NCBI RefSeq assembly: GCF_005239135.1
Contig: NZ_QKNX01000002.1
Span: forward strand, 611,770 to 675,769
Origin: Natronomonas salsuginis
Lineage (GTDB): Archaea > Halobacteriota > Halobacteria > Halobacteriales > Haloarculaceae
DNA length: 64,000 nt
Direction: 5' to 3'
This document shows positions 8,796 to 17,584 of this stretch, piece after piece. A program made the translations under genes and the position numbers. Position 1 is the stretch's first letter, and the number at the start of each line of letters is the position of its first letter. The notes under the pieces were generated by a model. It did not search any database. It had not been told where the DNA came from and saw only the letters and a program-made list of their open reading frames with translations.

Positions 8796-10676
8796 ATGGG
8801 CGAGGAAACGATCAGCGTCGGCGCGACCGAGGACGGGACGACTGTCGAACTGCCCGTCGTCGATCTGCTCACCGGGCGTGGATTCATAACGGGAAAATCG
8901 GGGTCGGGGAAGTCGAACTCAGCGAGCGTGATCGCCGAAAAGATCCTCGATCGGGGCTACAGCCTGCTCGCGGTCGACATCGACGGCGAGTACTACGGGC
9001 TCAAAGAGGAGTACGAGATCCTCCACGTCGGGGCCGACGAGGAGTGTGATCTTCAGGTCGGGGTCGAGCACGCCGAGAAGATCGCTGAACTCGCGTTGGG
9101 ACAGAACGTCCCGATCATTCTCGACGTGTCGTCGTTTCTCGACGAATCGGACGCGAGAGAACTGCTGACCGAAGTGACGAAGCAGTTGTTCGCGAAAGAA
9201 AAGAAAATGAAGCAGCCGTTCTTGATGCTCGTCGAGGAGGTCCACGAGTACATCCCCGAGGGCGGCGGCGTCGACGAGTGCGGGCGGATGTTGATCAAAG
9301 TCTCAAAGCGTGGACGCAAACACGGTCTCGGGATCGTCGGCATCAGCCAGCGACCGGCCGACGTGAAGAAAGACTTCATCACCCAGTGCGACTGGCTCGT
9401 CTGGCACCGCCTCACGTGGAACAACGACACGAAGGTCGTCGGCCGAATTTTGGGGACCGAGTACGCTGCCGAGATAGAGGAGATGGACGACGGCGAGAGC
9501 TTCCTCATGACCGACTGGAACGAGTCGATCCGCCGCGTCCAGTTCGAACGCAAACGGACCTTCGACGCCGGGGCGACGCCCGGCCTCGACGACTTCGAGC
9601 GGCCGGAGCTGAAGAGCGTCAGCGGTGATCTCGTCGACGAACTCCAGCAGATCACGGACCAACAGGAGTCGCGCCAGAACCGGATCGACGAGCTCGAACG
9701 ACAGCTCCAACAGCGCGATGAGCGAATCCGCGATCTCGAACGACAGCTGTCTGACGCCCGCGATCTCAAAAAGATGGCCGATCGCTTCTCGCGGGCGATG
9801 ATGGAGCAGGTGACCGGTCGTCCGCTGTCGGTCGCTCCGGGGCGGCAAAGCGAGCTGAACGAGGCCCTCACCGGCCCCATCAGGCGCGACCCCGAACTCG
9901 AGGCCGAGCTCAACGCCGTTCGAAACGGAGACCGCGACCCCACAGCGCCACCGATCCCGGACGCTCAATCCGAGTGGGAGGCGAACGCGTCCGAGGGCGG
10001 TTCGGATACATCCGGCCGTGAGTCCGACGCGGATTCGAAAAACGCCCCGCCCGACGACGGCGATGACGCCGGTGATTCGTCGGGCGTGTCGATGATCTTC
10101 GACCCCGTCCCGGGGGCGGACGACCCGGACAGCGCTGGGGCCGACGATATCGACGCCGACACGGAGGGCGGCGACGAGTCTCCGACCGACGCCACCCTCA
10201 CCGATTCTTCGACACCCGAGAACTCCCCGACGACCGACGGAACCGCCTCCGACGATCCGCTGATCACCCGCCTCCGAGAGGAGATCGAATCGCTCGACGA
10301 CGTTTCGGCGGAGATGCTTCGGCAGTACCGCCGGTACGGTCCGATGGAACCGCAGGCGGCTCACTCCACGTCCGGCGGCTCCGGCGATCGACGCCCCGCC
10401 TACACCGCGAACCGGGATCTCAGGCAGCGCGGTCTGATCGCGCACGTCGGCTGTGGCCAGTACGATTACGCCCTCGAAACGCTCGTTCGAGAGGAGTTGA
10501 TGAACCCGCTTCGCCCCGAGGACCTGCCCCAATCCGAACGGGTCGAGGAGGTCGTCAGGGCCGTCGAAGGGCTCGTGTCGGCCGAACGATCGGATGTGTC
10601 GGGGGCGGAGCAATCTGAACCGTCCGAAAAGAGTTCTTCGGCTCCCGATGCCGAGTGGCCCAGCGTCGGGTTCTGA
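8796..10676 (+). CDS. HerA/DUF87-type P-loop ATPase with coiled coil and acidic linker
   Basis: 626 residues. The N-terminal HerA-like translocase domain has Walker A GKSGSGKSN (residues 33-41), Walker B LMLVEEVHE (~143-150) and sensor GIVGISQRPADVKK. A coiled coil rich in RDELERQLQQRDERIRDLERQ-type heptads spans ~285-330. A long Asp/Ser/Gly-rich disordered linker (~390-480) leads to a C-terminal ~110-residue domain that may be a winged helix. HerA relatives pump DNA with NurA or act in secretion or defence, but no nurA lies nearby. The role of this stand-alone haloarchaeal version is unknown. Confidence 0.85.
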   Translation: MGEETISVGATEDGTTVELPVVDLLTGRGFITGKSGSGKSNSASVIAEKILDRGYSLLAVDIDGEYYGLKEEYEILHVGADEECDLQVGVEHAEKIAELALGQNVPIILDVSSFLDESDARELLTEVTKQLFAKEKKMKQPFLMLVEEVHEYIPEGGGVDECGRMLIKVSKRGRKHGLGIVGISQRPADVKKDFITQCDWLVWHRLTWNNDTKVVGRILGTEYAAEIEEMDDGESFLMTDWNESIRRVQFERKRTFDAGATPGLDDFERPELKSVSGDLVDELQQITDQQESRQNRIDELERQLQQRDERIRDLERQLSDARDLKKMADRFSRAMMEQVTGRPLSVAPGRQSELNEALTGPIRRDPELEAELNAVRNGDRDPTAPPIPDAQSEWEANASEGGSDTSGRESDADSKNAPPDDGDDAGDSSGVSMIFDPVPGADDPDSAGADDIDADTEGGDESPTDATLTDSSTPENSPTTDGTASDDPLITRLREEIESLDDVSAEMLRQYRRYGPMEPQAAHSTSGGSGDRRPAYTANRDLRQRGLIAHVGCGQYDYALETLVREELMNPLRPEDLPQSERVEEVVRAVEGLVSAERSDVSGAEQSEPSEKSSSAPDAEWPSVGF

Positions 10677-10679
10677 TCG

Positions 10680-11312
10680 TTATAACGGCTCGACCAGCGC
10701 TTCGAGCGCGGCTCGCGGATCGTCGGCTTTGGCGACCCCGGAGGCCAACAACACGCCTCCGGCACCCAGTTTTTCGGCGGCGACCAGATCAGCTCCGGTC
10801 GAGATCCCCGCCCCGCAGAGGACTGGAACGCCGGATGCGGCCTCGACGGAATCGGTGACGATCTCCGGATCCGCCTTCGAGACGGGGGTGCCGGTTCCGA
10901 TCAGCGCCGGCGGCTCGACGGCGACCGAATCGGGCTCCAGCCGGGCGGCGGCAGCGATCTGTCGGGGGTTGTTCGCGCAGACGATCGTTTCGAGCCCCGC
11001 TCGCTCCGCGGCCCGGAGCCCCGCGTCGATATCGGCCAACCGGAGCCGGTTCTCGGAATGGTTGAGCAACGTTCCGACCGCCCCTGCTCGGGAGACAGCC
11101 TCGGCCAGCGTCGAGCCGGTGTGTGAGCCGTGTTCGACCGGTGAGACGTGTTGAGCCCACGTTTCGACACCGGTCTCGGCGACGGATTGGATGTCGGTTG
11201 CCTGCGGGGCGATCGCGATTCTGACCCCGGTCGCTTCCGACACGTCGGTCGCGATCGTCGCGATCTCTACGGGGTCGCAGGGATACGCCTTCAGGTTGAT
11301 CAGAACGAACAT
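10680..11312 (-). CDS. tpiA: Triosephosphate isomerase, archaeal type
   Basis: 210 residues, the shorter archaeal form. It interconverts dihydroxyacetone phosphate and glyceraldehyde 3-phosphate. Asn6 and Lys8 in INLKAY, His85 in LLNHSENR and Glu133 in [12 protein letters not shown] are the expected catalytic residues, with the phosphate loop GAGISTG near residue 170. Convergent with the HerA-like gene (3-nt gap at the stops) and divergent from the PQQ lipoprotein gene. Confidence 0.96.
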   Translation of the reverse strand: MFVLINLKAYPCDPVEIATIATDVSEATGVRIAIAPQATDIQSVAETGVETWAQHVSPVEHGSHTGSTLAEAVSRAGAVGTLLNHSENRLRLADIDAGLRAAERAGLETIVCANNPRQIAAAARLEPDSVAVEPPALIGTGTPVSKADPEIVTDSVEAASGVPVLCGAGISTGADLVAAEKLGAGGVLLASGVAKADDPRAALEALVEPL

Positions 11313-11418
11313 ATCGAAGGACCGTCAGCCAGCGAAAAATAGCTATCCATCGCACCGCGCGGGGTTCCCCCCGGTGAGGTTTCGCGGGGTTCTTGTGTGG
11401 ACCTCCCCTGTGATCGGT

Positions 11419-12591
11419 ATGGACTGGCCCGTCGATCGCCGGACGGTGCTGGCGGCAGCCGGCGTGGCGCTCGCTGGCTGTTCGAGCGACGGAAACGATC
11501 CCCCGTCCCCGACGCCGATCCCGGACGCCGAGCGCGAGCCGTTCTCGAGCGAGTGGCCGACGTTCGCCCGTGATGCGGCCAACACCGGCTACGCGGCGGA
11601 CATCTCCGGACCGTACATCGAGATCGAAGAGCGGTGGCGGTTCGACGCCGGCGGGTCGATCATCACGACGCCGGCGCTCGCCGGCAACGCCGTCTACGCC
11701 GGCGACAACGACGGAACGATGTACGCGATCGACCCGTACGTCGGGGCCGAGCTCTGGTCGTTCGAGACCGACGGCTCGATATCGGGGACGGCGGCGGTCG
11801 TCGATGGGACGATGTATTTCGGCTCCGGGGACACTCTCTTTGCGCTGGACGCGCGCGAGGGATCCGAACGCTGGCGATTCGATGCCGATGGACGTATCGC
11901 GACGAGCCCGACGGTTGTCGACGACACGGTCTATCTCGGCGGCGTACACAGCACCGTCTTCGCTGTCGATCGCGAATCCGGCGAGCAACGGTGGCGATTT
12001 CGGACCGGCGCGTCAGTACTCGGCACGCCAGCGGTCCTCGACGGGACGGTGTACGTCGGCTCCGGCGATCAAAACGTGTATGCGCTGGACGCGCGCGAGG
12101 GATCCGAACGCTGGCGGTTCGGCACACGCGGTGCGGTCAGTGGGGGGGTAGCGGTGGTCGACGGGACGGTGTACGCCGGTCCGCGCGACGGCAACGTGTA
12201 CGCGCTGGACGCGGCGACGGGGGACGAACGCTGGCGATTCGAGATCGGCGGCTGGGCGCAGGGGAGTCCCGCCGTCACCGATAGTGTGGTCTTCGTCGGC
12301 GCGAACGACGGGTATCTGTACGCCATCGGCATCGATGGGGACGAACCGGACGGACGGTGGCGGTTTCGGACCGGCGGATCCGTCATCGCAAGCCCCGCGG
12401 CGACCGGCGATCACGTGTTCGTCGCCTCGACGAGCGGCAACGTGTTCGCGATCCTCCCCGACGATGGCGAGATTGTCTGGCAGTTCGACACCGAAACCGA
12501 GGCGGAAATCCACGGCGGCCCCGCCGTCGCCGACGAGTGGCTCTATTTCGGCGACACCGACGGGACGGTGTACGCCATCGGATCTGGCTAA
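11419..12591 (+). CDS. PQQ-like beta-propeller Tat lipoprotein
   Basis: 390 residues from the ATG at 11419. The signal peptide has a twin arginine (R7-R8) and a lipobox ending at Cys21 (ALAGC). The mature protein is built of repeats of ~40 residues with the pattern A.DG.VYVGS.D..VYALDA..G.ERWRF, i.e. a 7-8-bladed PQQ/BamB-like propeller. Such haloarchaeal proteins are exported and membrane-anchored and their substrate is unknown. No quinoprotein catalytic partner is visible. Two blades share an identical 36-nt DNA stretch (see repeat). Confidence 0.88.
   Translation: MDWPVDRRTVLAAAGVALAGCSSDGNDPPSPTPIPDAEREPFSSEWPTFARDAANTGYAADISGPYIEIEERWRFDAGGSIITTPALAGNAVYAGDNDGTMYAIDPYVGAELWSFETDGSISGTAAVVDGTMYFGSGDTLFALDAREGSERWRFDADGRIATSPTVVDDTVYLGGVHSTVFAVDRESGEQRWRFRTGASVLGTPAVLDGTVYVGSGDQNVYALDAREGSERWRFGTRGAVSGGVAVVDGTVYAGPRDGNVYALDAATGDERWRFEIGGWAQGSPAVTDSVVFVGANDGYLYAIGIDGDEPDGRWRFRTGGSVIASPAATGDHVFVASTSGNVFAILPDDGEIVWQFDTETEAEIHGGPAVADEWLYFGDTDGTVYAIGSG
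11841..11876 (+). repeat. 36-nt perfect direct repeat inside the propeller gene, copy 1
   Basis: This 36-nt stretch, starting tgcgctggacgcgcgcgagg, is identical to 12081-12116. The copies are exactly 240 bp apart, i.e. two 40-residue blades. They encode ALDAREGSERWR. Identity at synonymous sites suggests recent duplication or gene conversion between blades. Confidence 0.85.
12081..12116 (+). repeat. 36-nt perfect direct repeat inside the propeller gene, copy 2
   Basis: Second copy of the blade repeat found at 11841-11876. A third, diverged copy at ~12200-12236 shows how far ordinary blades differ. Confidence 0.85.
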
Positions 12592-12648
12592 CTCGCACGC
12601 GCCGGCGGCCGAGGGAGACTCGCGTTCGGATCGCGGCTCAACCGAGAC

Positions 12649-13071
12649 TCATCCCCATGTCCACCGCGCGTCCAGCACGTAGCGATACAGCCCGCTAAGC
12701 GCGATTGCCACGCCGTTCGAGAAGAGATACGGGATGCTCTGCCACTCGACGAGTGTGAAGAGGACGGCGAGTTGTATTGGGATCGCCGTCCCGCGGACGA
12801 CGTTCGTCTTGCACAGTCCAACGACGTATTCGACCGCGTTGGCGTGTTGCATCGACTCGAACGTCCAGGCGTTGTTGAGCACGTAGGTGAGAATTATCGT
12901 GATCTCGATCGCGATCGTCGCACCGAGCAGGTAGTTCAATCTGATCGTGTCGACGAACAGCCACAGCAACACCATCTGGACGCCCGCGGTGACGGTCCCG
13001 ACGATCGCGAATCGGCGTAATTGCGTGGAAAACGGACCCTCCCAGACCGCACGGAGCAATCGCCGTACCAT
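12649..13071 (-). CDS. GtrA-like four-helix membrane protein
   Basis: 140 residues with four hydrophobic helices (~20-40, 45-68, 80-105, 112-132). Motifs RRFAIVGTVTAGVQMVLLW and YVLNNAWTF match the GtrA family, which helps flip or transfer lipid-linked sugars for surface glycans. It starts directly after the stop of the sulfatase-like gene (13072), so the two form a tight pair, probably for cell-surface polymer modification. Confidence 0.88.
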   Translation of the reverse strand: MVRRLLRAVWEGPFSTQLRRFAIVGTVTAGVQMVLLWLFVDTIRLNYLLGATIAIEITIILTYVLNNAWTFESMQHANAVEYVVGLCKTNVVRGTAIPIQLAVLFTLVEWQSIPYLFSNGVAIALSGLYRYVLDARWTWG

Positions 13072-14544
13072 CTACCGGTAGCCGAGCGCCTCCAACCGCG
13101 TCTCCAACTCTTCGTCCACGTCGGCCGCTTCAGGTCCTTCGTCGCGATCACGGAGAGAAGCGACGTGTCCCTCGACGAGCGGGGCGAACCGTTCGATCAC
13201 GCGCTGTTCGTCCGCGGTCGGATCGACCGAGCGGTCGTCCTGTTGGGTCGGGTCCGACGGTCGGTGATACAGCTCTGTCGCCCCAGAATCGACGTTCTCG
13301 ATGTACGTCCAGTCGCGGTCCCGGACGCTCACGAGGAGATCGCCGTCCGAGAGCGATCGCGGGATCGGCTGTGAGGTCACCTTCTCGCCCCGGACGGTGA
13401 CGGACACGACCGGCCCGTCAGTTGGGGCGGTACCGTCCACGACGCTCGGAACGAGCGTCTCTCCCGTCCACTCCGGATCGGGCGCGACATCGAGAAGGTC
13501 GGTCACCGTCGGCGGAATCGAATCGAGACCGACCTGCGTTTCGATCCGCCTGCTGTCCGCTCCGGGGACGTCCACGATGAGCGGCACTCGAATCAGTTCG
13601 TCGTACAGCTTCGGATAGTGCGCCAGGTGGCCGTGCTCTTGGAACTCCTCGCCGTGGTCGCCGGCGAGAACGATCGCGGTTCGGTCGTCGAGTCCGTCCT
13701 CGGAGAGCGTCTCGAGGAGTCGACCGATGCTGGCGTCGATCTGTCGGACCGCCGCCTGATACAGCGTTCGGAGGTCGTTGAGCGTCCGTTCGCTGACGCC
13801 CAGTCCGAGCCCCGTGCGGGTGTGGGCGCTCAACATTCGGTGGGTTCCGAGGATCCCCGAGGAGACCTCGCGGATGTATCGGGGGGCCGGAACGTACGGG
13901 GTGTGTGCGTCCATGTAGTGGACCCAGAGGAAGAAGGGGCCGTCGGTCTCCTCGATGAACGACATGGCGGCGTGTTCGACGTCGAACATCCGGGACGTGT
14001 CGAGGAACGGTCGGTCGTTGGTTTCGCCGCGAAGTTTCGAGCCGATCCGTCGGATGGGCGAGGCGGCCAACTGCAGCCACGCTTCGACCGTCGGATGCGT
14101 CGCGAGATAGCGGCTGTAGATGCTCGACCCCACGCTCGCGACGAACGGCTCGAACTCGTCGAACCCCTCGTCGTACCCCCAGTGGGAGGTGAGAAACCCG
14201 TTCGCCGCGTTGAATCCGGCCGTCGAAACATCGGCGTTGGAGAGCGCCGACGCGAGCGCCGGGGATTCGGTGATCCCGATCTCGCTCGTGTCGGTGAACA
14301 CCGGTCGCGAGGCCAACATGGACGGAAAGGAAAACGGCGTCCAGTTGCCGGTGGCGAACGCGCGCTCGAAGACGGTGCCACGGTCGGCCAACGAATCCAT
14401 TACCGGCGTGTGTCGAGTTTCGTCGTAGGTGCCGATCGCGTCCGCTCGAAGCGAGTCGACCGTGATCAACAGGACGTTCGATGGGGGCGCGTCGAGGGCG
14501 TCCACCGGGTTCGAGCCGGTCTCGGTAGCGGTGGGTGAACTCAT
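13072..14544 (-). CDS. Sulfatase / alkaline-phosphatase superfamily hydrolase
   Basis: 490 residues. The N-terminal metal site is NVLLITVDSLRADAIG and the later metal site IVLAGDHGEEFQEHGHLAHYPKLYDE is typical of sulfatases and phosphoglycerol-transferase-like enzymes. At the nucleophile position the sequence is NWTPFSFPSMLAS, with no CxPSR, so the formylglycine of true sulfatases is absent and a Thr or Ser probably serves. No signal peptide is seen, so it is likely cytoplasmic. It is paired with GtrA downstream. The upstream region carries a 17-bp sequence shared with the DICT/HTH promoter. Confidence 0.88.
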   Translation of the reverse strand: MSSPTATETGSNPVDALDAPPSNVLLITVDSLRADAIGTYDETRHTPVMDSLADRGTVFERAFATGNWTPFSFPSMLASRPVFTDTSEIGITESPALASALSNADVSTAGFNAANGFLTSHWGYDEGFDEFEPFVASVGSSIYSRYLATHPTVEAWLQLAASPIRRIGSKLRGETNDRPFLDTSRMFDVEHAAMSFIEETDGPFFLWVHYMDAHTPYVPAPRYIREVSSGILGTHRMLSAHTRTGLGLGVSERTLNDLRTLYQAAVRQIDASIGRLLETLSEDGLDDRTAIVLAGDHGEEFQEHGHLAHYPKLYDELIRVPLIVDVPGADSRRIETQVGLDSIPPTVTDLLDVAPDPEWTGETLVPSVVDGTAPTDGPVVSVTVRGEKVTSQPIPRSLSDGDLLVSVRDRDWTYIENVDSGATELYHRPSDPTQQDDRSVDPTADEQRVIERFAPLVEGHVASLRDRDEGPEAADVDEELETRLEALGYR

Positions 14545-14690
14545 CGATTAGCTCCTGAGACGTTCGTTCGGCGTCGATCGATCTTCCCACGCGGAGGGGT
14601 ACGAAAATCGCGTTCCGGTTCGTCGGTCGGATCGAGATGCCACAATAGCAGCAATATGGCCAGTAATTGACTTCACCGTTTCGATGTACC

Positions 14691-14713
14691 TGGTCTGTCG
14701 ACCGACTGTGTGC
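14691..14713. repeat. 17-bp direct repeat (copy A) upstream of the sulfatase gene
   Basis: The core ctgtcgaccgactgtgt is at 14695-14711, preceded by ctgg plus one extra base. The same core occurs at 15895-15911, exactly 1200 bp away, preceded by ctgg without the extra base. Copy A lies between the DICT gene stop and the sulfatase start. It could be an operator for a shared regulator or one end of a small cassette. Confidence 0.6.
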
Positions 14714-14756
14714 CCCGTACGGTGGGCCTAAACAGGGTTGCGGGCCACGCTGGATC

Positions 14757-15464
14757 TCAGCCGGCCAGTCCGGCCGAGATCCGCTCGACGGTCGCCGCGT
14801 CGTCGGTCCAGAATCCGTCGTATCCCGCCGTGCGCTCCTGCGCGAGAAGTCCGCATGCTCGCCCGTCGTCTCCGTCACCGTCGAACGCGAGTGCCCAGTA
14901 CTGGTCGATCGCGTCACCTCCTTCGTGATACGTGATCCCCTCGATGTCGAGGAGCGCTCCATCGTCCGGATCGACGCTGTGAACGTGTATCTCGAGCGTC
15001 GTGTCGGTGGCGAGCGCTCGATACGCGTCGAGTTGTGCGTCGAACGCCGCCGCGGTCTGAAACCCGACTCGGAGAACGCCGGTCCCGGTTCGATACGCGC
15101 GGTCCTCGATCTCTCGGCTGACAGCGAGGAGTTCACGCCGCGTCATTGCGGTGAAAACGGTGTCGTCGAGCGCGTCGAACAGCGCGCTGTATCCCGCCGA
15201 CATCCCGTTTCGATCCCCTGGCCGGACGATCGGCGGTTCCAGGAGCCACGAGAGTTCCGCCGTGCCGAGCGCGCCCGCGAACCCGCCGTCACGCTCGATG
15301 ACGACGAACGACTCCGGGCCGTTATCGGGTAGCGATCGGCGCTCCATGTCGACGCCGCGGCTGTCGAACCACCCCCCGATCGATCCCGTCTCGCCGCGTT
15401 GATAGAGCGTGATCCGGACGTTTCGGGTTTGGGCGTCCGCGAGCAGCGACTCGAGCGTCGTCAT
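14757..15464 (-). CDS. DICT sensory-domain protein
   Basis: 235 residues, single DICT domain (a sensor module first seen with diguanylate cyclases and two-component proteins). Recognisable features are an acidic N-terminus followed by ESFVVIERDGGFAGALGTAEL and LLEPPIVRPG, and later FTAMTRRELLAVSREIEDRAYR. No output domain is present. Its start overlaps the stop of the winged-helix gene by 4 nt (ATGA), so sensor and DNA-binding protein are probably made together and act as a split regulator. Signal unknown. Confidence 0.8.
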   Translation of the reverse strand: MTTLESLLADAQTRNVRITLYQRGETGSIGGWFDSRGVDMERRSLPDNGPESFVVIERDGGFAGALGTAELSWLLEPPIVRPGDRNGMSAGYSALFDALDDTVFTAMTRRELLAVSREIEDRAYRTGTGVLRVGFQTAAAFDAQLDAYRALATDTTLEIHVHSVDPDDGALLDIEGITYHEGGDAIDQYWALAFDGDGDDGRACGLLAQERTAGYDGFWTDDAATVERISAGLAG

Positions 15465-15853
15465 GGCTGCGGTTGTGACTCGGCATCGACACCCCGTTCG
15501 ATCAGTTCTTCGAGGAACGGATCGACCGGTTCGGCCTCGACGGTACCGCGTTGGCGATCGTACACCACCAATCCGACATCTGTAAGCAGCGGAAGGTGGA
15601 TGTGATCGAGCGTAGTGCGGATCCGGTCGCGATCGGCGACCGCCCCCATGGTTCCAGTTTCGGTCGCTTCCCAGCCCGTCAGCAGCGTAGCGAGTTCCTC
15701 GACCGAACGCTCACCACGCTCCAACAGCAGATACAGCAGTCGTCGCCGGGGTCTCGCGGCCAGTGCGCGGTAGAGTCGATCATCCGAAAGCGCCGGGACA
15801 CAGCGTCCTGAAGCGCTTTTGGTCCGGTTCCCCATGTTCTGTATGTCCCCCAT
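15461..15853 (-). CDS. DUF7344-type winged-helix DNA-binding protein
   Basis: About 130 residues from the ATG at 15853 (MGDIQNMGNR). The core ALSDDRLYRALAARPRRRLL followed by YLLLERGERSVEELATLL and HIHLPLLTDVGLVVYDRQRGTV is the haloarchaeal DUF7344 winged helix. An AT-rich TATA-like AATATTTATTA (15879-15889) would put transcription start near 15858, favouring the ATG at 15853, though 15880 is also possible. The 17-bp repeat lies just upstream of that TATA box. Overlaps the DICT gene by 4 nt. Confidence 0.8.
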   Translation of the reverse strand: MGDIQNMGNRTKSASGRCVPALSDDRLYRALAARPRRRLLYLLLERGERSVEELATLLTGWEATETGTMGAVADRDRIRTTLDHIHLPLLTDVGLVVYDRQRGTVEAEPVDPFLEELIERGVDAESQPQP

Positions 15854-15890
15854 CGGGTTATATGCTTCATGATCATCCATAATAAATATT

Positions 15891-15913
15891 CTGGCTGTCG
15901 ACCGACTGTGTAC
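15891..15913. repeat. 17-bp direct repeat (copy B) upstream of the winged-helix gene
   Basis: Core ctgtcgaccgactgtgt at 15895-15911, identical to 14695-14711. It sits immediately upstream of the AT-rich promoter element of the winged-helix/DICT pair, a position suited to an activator or BRE-overlapping site. Confidence 0.6.
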
Positions 15914-15950
15914 CAGCACGATTCTCCTGAGGCAAGCTCCCGGCGTGGAT

Positions 15951-15960
15951 GTTATATAAA
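15951..15960 (+). promoter_or_regulatory. TATA box of the UspA gene
   Basis: TTATATAAAC lies ~25 nt before the ATG at 15981, the spacing of a leaderless transcript. It fixes the start of the UspA gene. Confidence 0.6.
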
Positions 15961-15980
15961 CTCGTCGTGACCGTCCACGT

Positions 15981-16406
15981 ATGTTCGATCATATCCTGTT
16001 TCCGGCGGACGGCAGCGACGGGGCGAACTCGGTGTTCGATCACGTCCTCGACGTGGCCGAAACGCACGATGCGACGCTTCACATCCTCCACGTCGCCGAT
16101 ACGGCCCACGACAGCGTCACGCAGATCGACGGACGAGTCGTCGACGTGTTCGAACGAGAGGGCGAGCGGATCGTCGAGGAGTTGGCCGACCACGCCGCCT
16201 CTCGTGACGTTCCGACCACCACCGACGTGGTTCAAGGCGGCGTTCCCGAAACCATCCTCGCGTACGCCGACCGGTACGATATCGATCTCATCGTCATGCC
16301 GACGCGAGGCCAGACCGGTCTCAAGCGGCTGTTCCTCGGGAGTACCACGGCGCGGGTCGTTCGAGGCTCGCCCGTCCCGGTACTCACGCTGCATCCGGAC
16401 GACTGA
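15981..16406 (+). CDS. Universal stress protein, UspA family
   Basis: 141 residues, single Usp domain. It begins MFDHILFPADGSDGANSVFDH (nucleotide-contacting Asp10) and ends with the ATP-binding signature MPTRGQTGLKRLFLGSTT. The family binds ATP and accumulates under stress; the precise role is unknown. Divergent from the winged-helix/DICT operon, so the two share the 15881-15980 promoter region. Confidence 0.93.
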   Translation: MFDHILFPADGSDGANSVFDHVLDVAETHDATLHILHVADTAHDSVTQIDGRVVDVFEREGERIVEELADHAASRDVPTTTDVVQGGVPETILAYADRYDIDLIVMPTRGQTGLKRLFLGSTTARVVRGSPVPVLTLHPDD

Positions 16407-16525
16407 GACGGGCCGGCGTCGCCCTCGCGGTGCTTCCCACCCGTGTCGGAACCGAGGACGAGATAGGCCGATCCGAACCGCGGAGGACCGTAATCGCCTT
16501 CGACGACTCCCGTGAACGGTCTGGT

Positions 16526-16954
16526 ATGACTCTCCCCTTCGAGGTTGAACTCCCCGTTCGGTATCGCGACATGGACACGCTCGGACACGTCAACAACGCG
16601 GTCTACGCCACGTATCTCGAACAGGCGCGGTACCAGTACTTCGACCGCGTTCTCGGCGTCCCCTACGACGAGCGCGAGATGGTTCTCGCGAACGTCGAGA
16701 TCGACTTTCGACGCCCGCTCACGCTCTCGAACCGAACGGTTCGGGTCGCCTGCGGCGTCGTGGAGCTCGGCGGTTCGAGCTTTCGGATGCGGTATCGCGT
16801 CCTCCCCGATGACGGCGACGATCCGGCGGCGACGGCCGAGGCGGTGCTCGTCGCCGTCGAAGACGGGCAGCCGCGATCGCTTCCCTCGTGGTGGCGCGAG
16901 CGGTTCGTCGAGTTCGAACCGGGACTCGAGTACGACGACCCGTCGACACGCTGA
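16526..16954 (+). CDS. 4HBT hotdog-fold acyl-CoA thioesterase
   Basis: 142 residues from the ATG at 16526. RYRDMDTLGHVNNAVYATYLEQARYQYF is the classic 4-hydroxybenzoyl-CoA thioesterase motif, with Asp16 (RYRDMD) as likely catalytic acid. It hydrolyses acyl-CoA thioesters of unknown chain length. Part of a plus-strand run with UspA upstream and a short uncharacterised gene 25 nt downstream. Confidence 0.92.
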   Translation: MTLPFEVELPVRYRDMDTLGHVNNAVYATYLEQARYQYFDRVLGVPYDEREMVLANVEIDFRRPLTLSNRTVRVACGVVELGGSSFRMRYRVLPDDGDDPAATAEAVLVAVEDGQPRSLPSWWRERFVEFEPGLEYDDPSTR

Positions 16955-16979
16955 TACCGCGTGCGGTCCGAGAGTGGGT

Positions 16980-17405
16980 GTGGAGTCCGACGATCCGACC
17001 GACGTTCGCGTTCTCGCGGTGACGACCGACGATATTGTGACGGCGCTCGAAGCCAACGAACGGCGCGGCGTGGACGCAGTCCTCCGCATCACCCCGCCGT
17101 TCAGCGGGCGGATGCGAGCCCGACTGCACCGCGAAGGGAGCGAGCGCGACTACGACGATCCGCCACCGATCCATATCCCGCCAGACCGATTCGTCGACGC
17201 GATCCCGCCGTTCCCGTCGCCCGACGACACCGAGGACGAGATCCGATCGGACTCGGGAACGACGTACTCACAGGAGCGTCATCGCGAGCGCCACACGGAC
17301 GCGGTCGAGATGTGGCGCTCGCGAGTTCGCGAGTCAATTCTGGAGTCGGCCTCGATCCCGGCTCCGGACGGTCCCCACGTGGTTCGAGTCGCGACGCTCG
17401 GCTAG
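16980..17405 (+). CDS. Uncharacterised haloarchaeal protein, GTG start
   Basis: 141 residues from a GTG at 16980 (an alternative in-frame GTG lies at 16974). Segments: LAVTTDDIVTALEANERRG, then VDAVLRITPPFSGRMRARLH, then IHIPPDRFVDAIPPFPSPDDTED, ending MWRSRVRESILESASI. It resembles a conserved haloarchaeal protein of unknown role. No membrane helix or signal. It follows the thioesterase by 25 nt and is probably in the same operon. Confidence 0.7.
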   Translation: MESDDPTDVRVLAVTTDDIVTALEANERRGVDAVLRITPPFSGRMRARLHREGSERDYDDPPPIHIPPDRFVDAIPPFPSPDDTEDEIRSDSGTTYSQERHRERHTDAVEMWRSRVRESILESASIPAPDGPHVVRVATLG

Positions 17406-17584
17406 TGGCCGCCGATCGTTCGCTCCCCGTGACTGTCTCAAACGAGTTGATGAAACGTCTCGAGGGAGCTGCCGCGCTATCGAATCGAGCTAGTCCCCAC
17501 CTAATCGCGCGAAATGCGGTGAAACCACCGGAAGCCTCTCGCGGTTATTAGTGTATGGCCCCCTTCCACTCCGATACGAACATC

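Noticed and set aside
9303..10613. 436-codon open frame antisense to the HerA-like gene
   Set aside because: It mirrors the codon periodicity of the sense gene in high-GC DNA, is Arg/Val/Gly-rich and has no recognisable domain.
13418..15136. 572-codon frame spanning sulfatase and DICT genes
   Set aside because: Composition is Arg/Ser/Thr-rich as in out-of-frame GC-rich DNA, and it crosses two genuine genes.
14691..15913. att-site or insertion-element ends
   Set aside because: No integrase, transposase or tRNA is near the 17-bp repeats, and their promoter positions suit an operator better, so I did not call a mobile element.
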